From: Wagnerdoeblera intermedia
GTDB lineage: Bacteria > Pseudomonadota > Alphaproteobacteria > Rhodobacterales > Rhodobacteraceae
Direction: 5' to 3' (one strand)
Length of the DNA: 64,000 bases
Assembly: GCF_042647465.1 (NCBI RefSeq)
Contig: NZ_JBHRVN010000006.1
Positions within the stretch are counted from its first letter, which is position 1, and the number at the start of each line of letters is the position of its first letter. The translations under genes were made by a program, and so were the position numbers. Below are positions 33,799 through 42,448 of this stretch, piece by piece. The notes under the pieces are model-generated. The model made no database searches. It saw nothing but the letters and a program-made list of their open reading frames with translations, and was not told the origin of the DNA.

Positions 33799-34488
33799 AT
33801 GGGGCGGAAACCGAAATATACGAGAGAAGCGTTCGTTAATTTCTTCGCAGAGTACACGCGCGCTCACGGTGCTGGCCCCACCCAGGAGGTTATCCTGAAT
33901 GAGCTTGGTGGCTCTGCGAGCACTGTCGCGCGTCACATGAAAGAACTGCGCGCGCTTGAAGAGGAGAAACAGGAGAAACTTCAGACTGTACTGCCAGACC
34001 AGATCGAGCGGATCCTTGCGGCACTTGCGGAAGAGCAGCGGCTCGCCGCCGTGCGCTTATACAGCGAGGCGCAGGGGCACAGTCTCCGGCACCGCGCCGC
34101 GGAAATGGCCGAAGCGGCAAAGCGCGAGCAGGCAGCAGCTCTGAAGATCAGCGAGCTTGAGGATGCTCTAACGGAAAGTGAGGCCCGGGCAGATCAGACC
34201 TTTGCTGACTTGAAAACCTCGCTCGCAAAGATAGAGGAGCAGCGGAAAGCTCTTGCAGAGCTGGAGCGCGGGAACGCAGTGCTGAGCGCAAAGATCGAAG
34301 CTGAAATCAGGGCCCACGAGCGGGCCGAAGAGCAACGGATTGCCGCAGAGGCTCAGCAAAAGGCTCTCGAGACGAGTATTGGCCAACTCATTGAGACCTT
34401 ACGAGATTTAGGAAATGAGCAGCGCGAGGCCGTTGAACGCACCCGGGTAAGCAACGGGCATGATAAACTTCCGACTAAATCTCTCTGA
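33799..34488 (+). CDS. KfrA-like plasmid DNA-binding coiled-coil protein
   Basis: A 229-residue protein behind GGAGGAGCAGC. Residues 1-55 (RKPKYTREAFVNFFAEYTRA, then GPTQEVILNELGGSASTVAR) match the KfrA N-terminal helix-turn-helix: G-x-x-P-T-x-x-x-V-x-x-x-L-G-G-S-x-S-T-V. The remainder, from about residue 60, is one long charged coiled coil (KISELEDALTESEARADQTF, KIEEQRKALAELERGNAVLS). KfrA proteins are plasmid-encoded, bind their own promoter and help to organise or segregate the plasmid. It suggests that plasmid backbone DNA lies here. The flanks are IS elements, so partners are missing. Full KfrA is usually 300 or more residues, so this is a short member. Confidence 0.75.
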   Translation: MGRKPKYTREAFVNFFAEYTRAHGAGPTQEVILNELGGSASTVARHMKELRALEEEKQEKLQTVLPDQIERILAALAEEQRLAAVRLYSEAQGHSLRHRAAEMAEAAKREQAAALKISELEDALTESEARADQTFADLKTSLAKIEEQRKALAELERGNAVLSAKIEAEIRAHERAEEQRIAAEAQQKALETSIGQLIETLRDLGNEQREAVERTRVSNGHDKLPTKSL

Positions 34489-34845
34489 CTGCCAATCTCC
34501 GGGTGGCGACCTGCACCGCCGCGCCCGGCGATCATTTACAGACACCTGAGGTCGCGCGGGTCCGGCTTCTCCTGTCGGCCCGCTGATAACAGAAGTACGC
34601 TCTCTGACACTCAGATCGCGTTCCGGTCTAGTATTTCCGTGTTCCCACGACGTACTTCTGATGATCAGCGCCCTATCTGCGTCTCGGTTTATCGGCCGAC
34701 CAGTTTGACGTAAGAAATGTGGCGGATCGGCCTTCGTGCGGCGCCTGAGCAGGCTTGCCCCAAGGCCCGATGGTCGCCTTAAATTGACCCTTTGCATGAC
34801 CAGCACGCGCCAGCAGACCAATGTGCCTTTAATCCGCTTGAAGTT

Positions 34846-34999
34846 TCACAAAACAACGAAGAGCTCGTTCTGCGGGGTATGCTCGACCAACTCCTCCGGA
34901 CTGATCACACCGCAGCGGAGTGCTGACAGAATGGTCTCTGCTGCGAAACGTGGCATAAGATCAGCGAGGTGGCCATCGCGCTCGTCAGATAAATATATG
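34846..34999 (-). pseudogene. C-terminal fragment of an unknown gene cut by IS21
   Basis: Reverse-strand text coming straight out of the IS21 end reads YLSDERDGHLADLMPRFAAE, TILSALRCGVISPEELVEHT and PQNELFVVL, then TGA. The composition is convincingly protein-like. The missing N-terminal part is not found in frame on the other side of IS21, so DNA was lost or rearranged. Between it and the KfrA-like gene (34489-34845) I see no gene. Confidence 0.4.
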
Positions 35000-35071
35000 T
35001 GTGATTTTCCGCGCAGAACTGACCCGGGATTTCCATCGAGAAGTGACCCACCTTTGATTATGGTTGCGGGT

Positions 35072-35866
35072 TCACTGTGAGGTCAACGGACGGCCAGTCT
35101 CCTTCCTGTTTTTGATTGCCGCGGCTGCGCTTGCTTTGAAGCGGAAGCTGTCATTGCCGGTCTCAAGGATATGGCAGCGGTGCGTGAGGCGATCGAGAAG
35201 TGCGGTCGTCATCTTAGCGTCTCCGAAGACGGTCGCCCATTCGCTGAAGCTCAGATTTGTCGTGATGACAACACTGGTTCTCTCATAGAGCCTGCTGAGC
35301 ATGTGGAAGAGGAGTGCACCGCCGGACGCACTGAATGGCAGGTAGCCCAACTCGTCGAGGATCACGAGGTCCAGCTTGGTCAGGCTCTCGGCGATCTGCC
35401 CTGTCTTGCCTCGCAGCTTTTCCTGTTCGAGGGCATTTACGAGTTCAATCGTTGAGAAGAAGCGGGCCTTACGTCGATGCTGCTCAATTGCCTGCACTGC
35501 CAGAGCCGTGGCGATATGGGTTTTCCCCGTGCCCGGTCCGCCTATCAATACGATGTTATGCGCCCCGTCTATAAACTCGCAGCGATGCAGGGTGCGGATT
35601 GTCGCCTCGTTGATCTCGCTGGCTGCAAAATCAAAGCCTGACAGATCCTTATAGGCAGGGAAGCGAGCCGCTTTCATGTGGTAAGCAATGGACCTTACCT
35701 CGCGCTCAGCCAGCTCGGCCTTAAGGAGCTGGGACAGGATCGGCACGGCCGCCTCAAAGGCAGGCGCCCCTTGCTCAATGAGATCAGCAACGGCCTGAGC
35801 CATGCCGTGCATCTTGAGGCTCCTGAGCATAATGACGACGGCCGCACTGGCAGGATCATGACGCAT
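35072..35866 (-). CDS. istB: IS21-family helper ATPase IstB
   Basis: About 264 residues. The start MRHDPASAAVVIMLRSLKMH overlaps the istA end by about 11 bp. Walker A is LIGGPGTGKTHIATALAVQA (about 105) and Walker B is LVILDELGYLPFSASG (about 165). IstB assembles as a AAA+ decamer on target DNA and activates IstA for strand transfer. Length is normal. It is unlike the IstB at 12153-12998, so two different IS21 elements have visited this locus. Confidence 0.93.
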   Translation of the reverse strand: MRHDPASAAVVIMLRSLKMHGMAQAVADLIEQGAPAFEAAVPILSQLLKAELAEREVRSIAYHMKAARFPAYKDLSGFDFAASEINEATIRTLHRCEFIDGAHNIVLIGGPGTGKTHIATALAVQAIEQHRRKARFFSTIELVNALEQEKLRGKTGQIAESLTKLDLVILDELGYLPFSASGGALLFHMLSRLYERTSVVITTNLSFSEWATVFGDAKMTTALLDRLTHRCHILETGNDSFRFKASAAAAIKNRKETGRPLTSQ

Positions 35867-37385
35867 GCCGGCCTCCGACAATCCGCGGGCGCAGCCGATC
35901 GTAGCGTTCGACATTTGCTTTAGGCTCCCTGCGCAGGTTCAGCGCTTGAGGCGTTTCCAGAGGCTCAAGCGGGCCTTTCCTGTCAACGATGCGGTGCAGG
36001 ATGTTCAGCACATGGGTCTTCGTCGGAACTCCCTCCGCCAGTGCCTGCTCAACGGCAGCCAGAACTGCCTGCTCATCATGATGCATAACCAGGGAGAGGA
36101 TATCGACCATCTCCCTGTCACCGCCAGGCTTGCGCAGAAGATGTTCCTGCAGCTGGCGGAAGGCTTTCGGGCACTCCATGAACGGCGCTCCATTGCGAAG
36201 AGCGCCGGGCTTACGTTGCAGGACGGCCAGATAATGCCGCCAGTCATAGATGGTTCTGGGAGGAAGTCTGTGATTGCGTTGGATAATCCGCATGTGCTCA
36301 CACAGGATTTTACCCTCGGCCACAATCCTCAGCCGGTCAGGATAAACCCTTACGCTTACCGGGCGGTTCGCGAAGGATGCCGGGACACTGTAGCGGTTAC
36401 GGTCGAAGGTGATCAGGCAGGTTGGCGAGACACGCTTGCTCAATTCGATAAAGCCATCAAAAGCCGGCGGGAGGGGCATCAGGGCAGCTCGCTCGTCTGC
36501 CCAGATCTCAGCAATGGTGCCGCAAAGCATGCCATGGTTTGTCTCAGCCCAGAGCTCGATACAGCGCTGCTCCAGCCAGATGTTCAGCGCATCCAGATCC
36601 GGAAAGGACGGCATCACGGACAGGATTTGATGTCGGGTATCGCGCACATTCTTCTCAACCTGCCCCTTCTCCCAACCAGCCGCCGGATTGCAGAACTCCG
36701 GCTCAAAAACATAATGGTTGGCCATGGCCAGAAAGCGGATGTTGATCTGCCGCTCTTTGCCCCGCCCGACCCGATCAACGGCCGTGCGCATATTGTCGTA
36801 GATCCCACGCTCAGGGACGCCGCCGAAGACCCGGAAGCCATGCCAGTGTGCGTCAAACAGCATCTCATGGGTCTGAAGAAGATACGCCCTGACCAGAAAG
36901 GCCCGGCTATGCGAGAGCTTGATATGGGCAAGCTGGAGCTTCACCCGGGCGTTGCCCAGGACGGCATAGTCCTCGCTCCAGTCAAACTGGAATGCTTCCC
37001 CAGCCCGAAAGGCCAGGGGAACGAAAGTCCCACGCCCTGTCGTGTTCTCTTGGCGTTGGCGTTCAGCACGCCAGTCTCGGGCAAACGCCGCAACACGATT
37101 GTAAGACCCCGTAAAGCCCAGCGTCACAAGGTCAGCGTGCATCCTCTTGAGGGTTCGACGTTGCTTACGGGGCTTGGCGGCTTCGCTCTTGAGCCAGCCA
37201 GCAAGCTTCTCTGCAAAAGCATCCAGCTTGCTCGGCCGCTCAGGAGTGGAAAACTCGGGTTCAATCGTGCCCGATCTTAAATGTTTACGGATCGTGTTAC
37301 GCGACAGGCCCGTTCGACGCGCGATCTCCCGGATCGGCAGCCCGTCACGCAGGCGCATCTTACGAATGACGTTCAATAGTCCCAT
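35856..37385 (-). CDS. istA: IS21-family transposase IstA
   Basis: About 509 residues. The N-terminal helix-turn-helix is RDGLPIREIARRTGLSRNTI. The rve/DDE core shows EAFQFDWSEDYAVL (Asp), VFGGVPERGIYDNMRTAVDR (Asp) and AAGWEKGQVEKNVRD (Glu). A Mu-transposase-like C-terminal beta domain with YSVPASFANRPVSVRVYPDR follows. I chose MGLLNVIRKMRLRDG as the start, 10 codons inside the longest frame, in keeping with the family. Complete and probably active with istB. Confidence 0.93.
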   Translation of the reverse strand: MGLLNVIRKMRLRDGLPIREIARRTGLSRNTIRKHLRSGTIEPEFSTPERPSKLDAFAEKLAGWLKSEAAKPRKQRRTLKRMHADLVTLGFTGSYNRVAAFARDWRAERQRQENTTGRGTFVPLAFRAGEAFQFDWSEDYAVLGNARVKLQLAHIKLSHSRAFLVRAYLLQTHEMLFDAHWHGFRVFGGVPERGIYDNMRTAVDRVGRGKERQINIRFLAMANHYVFEPEFCNPAAGWEKGQVEKNVRDTRHQILSVMPSFPDLDALNIWLEQRCIELWAETNHGMLCGTIAEIWADERAALMPLPPAFDGFIELSKRVSPTCLITFDRNRYSVPASFANRPVSVRVYPDRLRIVAEGKILCEHMRIIQRNHRLPPRTIYDWRHYLAVLQRKPGALRNGAPFMECPKAFRQLQEHLLRKPGGDREMVDILSLVMHHDEQAVLAAVEQALAEGVPTKTHVLNILHRIVDRKGPLEPLETPQALNLRREPKANVERYDRLRPRIVGGRHAS

Positions 37386-37496
37386 GTGGATCACTCCGAA
37401 GCCCCCCTCGCTCACTGCGCGGGGGGAGGGTCACATGGGTCAAATCTCAATGGAAATTATCGCCCCAAATGGGTCAGTTCTAAGCGGCAATCAACA

Positions 37497-38033
37497 GCTG
37501 AAGGACTGAAACATGCTCTGGCAGCGCTGTCTTCCGCGCAGCAGCAACTCGAAGCCCAGGCAAGTGGCGCATTCAGTCCCCGGGGCGAATGGCTGATGCG
37601 CAATATTGAAACACTGCGGGAAGTCAGGAGACGAGCCGGACAGGACCCGCATCAGAAGGTAAATCACCGGCTCGAGGGGCCGCGACGGGAACTGCATAAT
37701 CTGTATGGCCCACAACTCCTGACGCTGAAGGACACGGTGAAAGCACTGTTCAGCGAACTGCCAGCCGTGGAGTTCTCAGACCCGACTGACTACACAGAGG
37801 CAATGAGGCAACAGCAGGTTTTGTGGTCGCAAGCTGCGCTTATGGTCGACCGATATCTCACCGGTGCCCCTGCCTCTATTGAGGCGGCGGCATTGTCAGA
37901 GCTGCTGGACTACTTTCCGAGTTACCCCGATTTCCTCGCAGAGTTGAAAAAGCGCATCGCCGCAGATGAGGCACGATACGTTCTGGCTGAAACGCTGGTC
38001 GCCCTTCCCACCCGGGACACTACAACGAGTTGA
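37497..38033 (+). pseudogene. Unknown gene, N-terminus cut by IS21
   Basis: About 178 residues continue from the IS21 end: AEGLKHALAALSSAQQQLEA, then RNIETLREVRRRAGQDPHQK, and ELLDYFPSYPDFLAELKKRI with the end ALPTRDTTTS. It is helical and charged, with no family recognised. The frame before this point belongs to IS21, so the native start is gone. The following 110 bp up to the ABC transporter fragment hold no gene. Confidence 0.45.
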
Positions 38034-38145
38034 TCCCGAGGCAGGCAACGCGCCGTTTAACCGGGCAGATGAGCGGACAGAGAGTGAGCGGCAGGCGGGT
38101 GCCGCTCACTCTTCGCATCCCAGACGTGGGATACAGGGCTTTGGC

Positions 38146-38856
38146 TCATTCATCCTTGATCCGGGCCGCGTAAACCCTGCCTCTGATCTGCGGCAGAATT
38201 ACAGCTCGCTTCATCAGAGACGAAAAGCCGTTCCGCCGCTGCATCTCCTGCGGGGTGACGATCAGCTCCAGCACCTGAGCCTGGATGGTCACATCGAGCG
38301 CCGTGGTCGGCTCATCGGCGATCAGCACTTTGGGCCGGCAGGCAAGCGCGATGGCAATGACGATGCGCTGACGCATGCCGCCGGAGAGCTGAAAGGGGAA
38401 CTGGTCCGCGCGGATGCGGGCCTCAGGAATGCCCACCATCTCCATCAGTTCAACCGCGCGGGCGCGGGCCTCCGCCTCTGAGCAGCCCTCATGGACCAGC
38501 ACGCTTTCCTCAATCTGACGGCCGACTTTCATCAACGGATTGAGCGAGGTCATCGGCTCCTGAAAGACCATCGAGATGTCTTTGCCCCGCACCCGGCGCA
38601 TCTGGGGTTCGGACAGCGACAAAAGATCAGTGCCGCCGAGCCGGATCGAGCCTGCACTGATCCGCGCGATGCGCGGGGGCAGGAGCTGCAGCATGGAATG
38701 CGCCAGCATGCTTTTGCCGCAGCCGGATTCTCCAACCACCGCAAGCGTTTCCCCCGCATGCAGGGTCAGGTCGACCTCATTGACCACCGGAAACCAGTTG
38801 CGTTTGGGGCCGCGAAATTCGGTGCGCAGGCCCTCGACCTGCAGAACGGGTGTCAT
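38146..38856 (-). pseudogene. Dipeptide/oligopeptide ABC transporter ATPase (DppD/OppD-like), truncated
   Basis: Walker A GESGCGKSMLAHSMLQLLPP (about residue 42), Q-loop VFQEPMTSLNP (about 97), ABC signature QLSGGMRQRIVIAIAL (about 152) and Walker B KVLIADEPTTALD (about 173) are all present. After TIQAQVLELI the sequence stops resembling the family; the expected GTTCILITHDLG segment with the H-loop is replaced by unrelated text. About 100 C-terminal residues are missing and the domain cannot hydrolyse ATP normally. Its start overlaps the end of the permease gene (ATGA), showing the original dpp/opp operon order C-D. Confidence 0.82.
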
Positions 38857-39420
38857 CGCTTCGCTCTCGGATTAAGGGCCTCATTGAGCGCATCGCCGAT
38901 CAGGTTGATCGCCAGCACCGTCAGCAGCACGGCAAGACCAGGAATGGTGACCATCCACCAGGCGGTGCGAATGGCCGAGCGTCCCGCGCCGATCATATAC
39001 CCCCAGGTCATGATGTTCGGATCGCCCAGACCAAGGAAGGACAGCCCCGCCTCAAAGAGGATCGCCGTGGCGACCATCAGCGAGCCCGCAACCACGATGG
39101 TCGTCAGCACATTGGGCAGGATCTGCACGATCAGGATGCGCAGATCCGACATGCCCAGCGAGACACAGGCCTCAACAAATTCCCGGCTTTTCACGGCGCG
39201 CACTTCGGCGCGCACCAGCCGCGCCAGGGGGGCCCAGGAGACAATGGCAATCGCCCCGATGACATTGGGGAGTGTCGAGCCCAGCACCGCCACAATTACA
39301 ATCGCGCCGATAAAAGTAGGGATGGTCTGGAAAAACTCGGTCACCCGCATGGCAGCCGTGTCGATCCAACCGCCGTAATAACCGGCGACCGCACCGCCGT
39401 TGACAGCCTTCACCGCAAGG
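38853..39420 (-). pseudogene. DppC/OppC-like permease, N-terminus missing
   Basis: About 185 residues of a BPD_transp_1 inner-membrane permease: GAVAGYYGGWIDTAAMRVTE, the EAA loop EFVEACVSLGMSDLRILIVQ (E-A-x-x-x-G-x-x-x-x-x-I), and the ending MVTIPGLAVLLTVLAINLIG followed by DALNEALNPRAKR. The first hundred or so residues are replaced near 39420 by unrelated DNA. The permease and the ATPase are broken at opposite ends, so this is a relic of a peptide transporter operon. Confidence 0.82.
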
Positions 39421-39601
39421 ATACGATGAAAGCTCCTACTATGAAGCCAAACGCTATCAGTGCGGCGAAGCCTGACAGAGCCCAGAACTCGACGCGATTT
39501 TGAAAGGGTGTGCGCGCGCCACAGTTGCCACAGCGCAAAGCTGCAAAGCGTAATTTGTGACCGCAGCGACATTGGAATGGGCGGAAGTCTTTACCTAGCA
39601 T
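39410..39601 (-). CDS. Small zinc-ribbon membrane protein
   Basis: About 63 residues. The N-terminal CRCGHKLRFAALRCGNCGAR has the C-x-C...C-x-x-C spacing of a zinc ribbon, followed by one hydrophobic helix (FWALSGFAALIAFGFIVGAF). The last few codons overlap the junction with the permease remnant, so the C-terminus may be foreign. An earlier TTG would add eight residues. No family name can be given. Confidence 0.45.
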   Translation of the reverse strand: MLGKDFRPFQCRCGHKLRFAALRCGNCGARTPFQNRVEFWALSGFAALIAFGFIVGAFIVSLR

Positions 39602-39868
39602 TAGAGGATCTCTGAAAGTTAACAAAAGGTTAATGACCGACAGCCTGCGCTTACGCGGACGAAACGGTCAACAACTTAAGAATATAACCTCTCATTGCGC
39701 GGGTTTTGGCATTGTATGGAGCCACTCTGAAATTTCCGGGTCAGTTTATCGCCGATCTCGGCTTTGAGATGCCTGTAGGGAAAAAGCCCCCTCGCTTACC
39801 GGAAAGCTCGGGGGCCGCTAAAAATTTTCCATCTGGTAAACTTCAGGGACAATTCTGCCGCATAGATA

Positions 39869-40117
39869 TCAAGCCTGCCCTTCAGACAATTCCCCCAAAG
39901 AGGGGAAGTCCGAACGAAACAAGGCGCCTTCATTGAAGACGCCCTGTCCCATCACATCTGGCTCGTAGCATGTTGTGACGGGACCGTAGTCACCTGAAAC
40001 GCGACGCGTTGTAACCAGTTGATTTGGAAATCTTAGCATACCTTCACCGCTGTGCAGTTCACAAAATCGTAGGCGCTTATTTTCTTGTTTTAGAAGCGTT
40101 TCTTTTAAGATCGGCAT
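39869..40117 (-). CDS. Hypothetical protein
   Basis: About 82 residues from MPILKETLLKQENKRLRFCE, with NQLVTTRRVSGDYGPVTTCY and EGALFRSDFPSLGELSEGQA. A start seven codons further upstream is possible. It overlaps the end of the gene before it on the same strand, so the two look like a small coupled pair. The amino-acid text is plausible for a folded beta-rich protein, but nothing known is recognised. Confidence 0.4.
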   Translation of the reverse strand: MPILKETLLKQENKRLRFCELHSGEGMLRFPNQLVTTRRVSGDYGPVTTCYEPDVMGQGVFNEGALFRSDFPSLGELSEGQA

Positions 40118-40316
40118 GCCAGTCCAGAATACCGTCATAGAACCCCTCCAAGGATTTTGCCCAAACGACGGGCTGATCTTTTCCTTCGGGCGTGAAGAAA
40201 AAGCCGCCTGAGCTCGGAGCTGACCATCCTCCGGACAATCTGATTTGACCGATCAACACCTCCCCAAAGGTGCGCTCGCCATATCCGACCAGAATAACCT
40301 CTGACGCGTGGTGCAT
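40077..40316 (-). CDS. Hypothetical protein
   Basis: About 79 residues from MHHASEVILVGYGERTFGEV. Features are GGFFFTPEGKDQPVVWAKSL and EGFYDGILDWHADLKRNASK. It has a mixed beta/alpha pattern with no signal peptide. It precedes and overlaps the previous entry by about 40-60 bp. A run of eight C lies directly upstream (40320s). Unknown function; it may be phage- or plasmid-derived. Confidence 0.4.
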   Translation of the reverse strand: MHHASEVILVGYGERTFGEVLIGQIRLSGGWSAPSSGGFFFTPEGKDQPVVWAKSLEGFYDGILDWHADLKRNASKTRK

Positions 40317-40429
40317 ACTGCCCCCCCCTCTGATCTGAAAAATGATCAGTTTTGCTGAATCTGCAAACAGTTTCTCCTTCCACTGCCCCGTTTGGATCTC
40401 TCCGGCGGGGCTTTTTCATTGGGGCACAC

Positions 40430-40597
40430 ATGCTCAATCACAATCTCGGCCACACCCGGCTGATCCGGGAGACTTGCGAGGCCCATGGCCTCACGATCCC
40501 GCAGACTGCCTATGTGGCCCGGCTGGCCCGAAGCTGCATATTTGGGCTTTTGAGAGAACATGTTGAGAACAAAAGGCTGATTGACGGCCAGACCTGA
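40430..40597 (+). pseudogene. Possible lysozyme/GH19-like N-terminal remnant
   Basis: MLNHNLGHTRLIRETCEAHG and LTIPQTAYVARLARS resemble the first helices of prophage or plasmid lysozyme/chitinase-like proteins (L-T-x-x-Q-x-A-Y-x-L-A-T-x-x-H-E). The catalytic segment after A-Y is lost. Only about 38 residues are comparable, so the call is tentative. Confidence 0.3.
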
Positions 40598-40629
40598 TGT
40601 TGGATGATGCTTGCGTCTGGAGGTGTCAT

Positions 40630-40677
40630 TGTGATTTTCCGCGCAGAACTGACCCGGGGGGGATGCGGCAATCAACA
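40630..40677. mobile_element. 48-bp IS21 scar: two element ends joined
   Basis: TGTGATTTTCCGCGCAGAAC, continuing TGACCCGGG, is identical to the left end of the IS21 element at 35000. Seven bases of G-run later comes GCGGCAATCAACA, the right end of the same element (37484-37496). The whole interior is missing. It is the residue of a second copy of this IS21. Confidence 0.7.
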
Positions 40678-41164
40678 GCCGGTCTTCTTGAAGGTGCCGA
40701 TGGTCGCCATTGTCTGTCTCCATTCTCTCGTGTTCGGGCCCGCTCCATTGCGGCCTCGATGGCGATCTAGAGGCCGGGGACGACGGCCGGCGCAGTCCCG
40801 TCCGGGACCCTGACAGCACAGGCAGGGCTTTCTTGTCTTCCGCGAGGAATGGGCGAATCCCAGGGGAAGAAAGTTCAACGACGCTGTTGCGCCGAGACGT
40901 CGAAGCGCGCTCCCGCGCGCTGATCTTCGGCCAGATCAGCCCATCACAGAGGACGCATGCGAGCGGTCCCGTCACCTCCAGAGAGACAGGAGACAGCGGC
41001 GATCCTGAAGGATCCGGCAGGAAGACCCGACAGGCAACTACCGGCGATGATCACCCAGACCACGAACATGTCAGTGCGCGCCCTTCCCCCTGACCTGCAG
41101 CCACGGGCACCGCACCGCATCAGACCGGATACTGGGCGGGCCACCTGATCGGCACCTGCCGCCC
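40678..41164. other. Region without recognisable genes
   Basis: About 490 bp between the IS21 scar and an IS4 element. Reading frames on both strands are short, arginine-rich and without start signals. I see no RNA gene, repeat or promoter that can be defended. Confidence 0.4.
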
Positions 41165-42390
41165 AAGTGCTCGACAGCCAACTTCGCACACTACACGACT
41201 CGCAACCTCAGGCTCTTCGGAATGACGATTTTCTGGTCGACGATGGGCTCGTCCTGGCCTGATCGCAATCGGCGGCGGAGTTCATCAAAACCTGTTCTGA
41301 ACCAGGATCTCTCGCAATAGCCATGCTTCTTCCGGGCTGGGTATTTCTGGCCAAGGCGTTTGACCGCGGCACGGCACACCAACGCGATGGCGATTGCGGT
41401 GATCGCAACCAGGAGGCTCAACTTATGCGCGAGCGTGAGGCGGGTATCCTCAATATTCAGGCCCTTCGTCTTGCTGTCCGCGAACAGGCATTCGATGAAC
41501 CACCTCTTGCGGTAATAGCGCAGAATGCGACCACCACTGGCAGGCAGAGAAGACGCTACGACGAGCAGCTCGCCTCCCTTGATCCGCCGGGCGCCAAAGT
41601 GGAGCTCGATGTCGGGGTGCCCAGCCTTGGCAGGCAAAACGGCGGTAAAGCCGCGTTCGCCCTTGCAGCGCGACAACCAGGAGCGCAGCGACAACTCGCG
41701 CCCATCCACCCGGATGATCTGTTCCTCCTTCAGGCGGATCGCAAACGGGATGCCGTGGTCCTTGAGGAATGCGAACCATTCCTGCCCGATGAATTCGCGA
41801 TCGGCCAGCAGCATGCGTACGGTCGAGGCCTCGAAGCGCGCAAGGTAGCGCCGCATCAGATCAATCCGCTGCGCCGTGGTGCTGTTGCCGCAATGCGCGA
41901 GAAGGCTCCACATCAGGGGAACCCGAAACTTCTCCGTGACAACGGCAAGGACGAGGATGTTGACATCGGCCTTGCCGATCTTCCAGTTGGTTCTGTCGAG
42001 GCAGAGATACCATTTCTGCGGTCGACCGATCAGGGCGACAACCAAACCGACAGCCCAGTCTTCCGGCAGGACAACATGCTGGAAAAAGCGCTGCAGTCGC
42101 CGATAGGTCGATGCAACCTTTGCGCGACCCGGACGTTCCGTCGCGATATGCGTCAGGTTCACCGTGCGGGCACTGATCATGCCCAGAAAGAGCAGGCACA
42201 AGGTTTCAAGTCGCGACTTGCCCAGCGGCACATGCGCGGTTAGCGTTTCTTTCAGATCGGCGAGAGCACGGGAATTCAATGGACCGTTCCTTTGGCGAGG
42301 TCGAGTCCATCAGAAGACTCGCTTTCGCCGATCACCGCCACCCCAAAAACCTCCGTGTCGTGTAGTGTGGGCAACTTCGACAGCTAAAAC
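41165..42390 (-). mobile_element. IS4-family element
   Basis: The transposase gene is framed by related ends: CCAACTTCGCACACTACACG at about 41175 and, reverse complemented, CGAAGTTGCCCACACTACAC at about 42365-42385. Both share CACACTACACGA at the inner side. The ends were judged by eye and may be off by several bases. Confidence 0.7.
41191..42279 (-). CDS. IS4-family transposase
   Basis: A 362-residue DDE transposase. Catalytic segments are KWYLCLDRTNWKIGKADVNI (first Asp), RMLLADREFIGQEWFAFLKD (second Asp) and the Y-(2)-R-(3)-E-(6)-K signature YRKRWFIECLFADSKTKGLN (Glu). Length and the ending are normal. It differs from the Tn5-like IS4 fragment near 5.3-6.2 kb. The gene appears intact. Confidence 0.9.
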   Translation of the reverse strand: MNSRALADLKETLTAHVPLGKSRLETLCLLFLGMISARTVNLTHIATERPGRAKVASTYRRLQRFFQHVVLPEDWAVGLVVALIGRPQKWYLCLDRTNWKIGKADVNILVLAVVTEKFRVPLMWSLLAHCGNSTTAQRIDLMRRYLARFEASTVRMLLADREFIGQEWFAFLKDHGIPFAIRLKEEQIIRVDGRELSLRSWLSRCKGERGFTAVLPAKAGHPDIELHFGARRIKGGELLVVASSLPASGGRILRYYRKRWFIECLFADSKTKGLNIEDTRLTLAHKLSLLVAITAIAIALVCRAAVKRLGQKYPARKKHGYCERSWFRTGFDELRRRLRSGQDEPIVDQKIVIPKSLRLRVV

Positions 42391-42448
42391 GCTAAGTACA
42401 TGTTTTCATTGCGCTCTAATGGGCGATTTTGCCACAACATGGCAACAG

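Larger units (their letters stand above)
35000..37496 (-). mobile_element. Complete IS21-family element
   Basis: About 2.5 kb. The ends TGTGATTTTCCGCGCAGAAC (left) and TGTTGATTGCCGCTTAGAAC (right, reverse complement) are imperfect inverted repeats beginning with TG, each continuing TGACCC. Further internal TGACCCA copies on both sides are the multiple terminal repeats bound by IstA. istA and istB are intact and overlap. No flanking duplication is seen. Confidence 0.88.

Noticed and set aside
35865..37280. A 471-codon open frame on the forward strand opposite istA
   Set aside because: Shadow frame; the reverse strand encodes a complete IstA with its catalytic acids.
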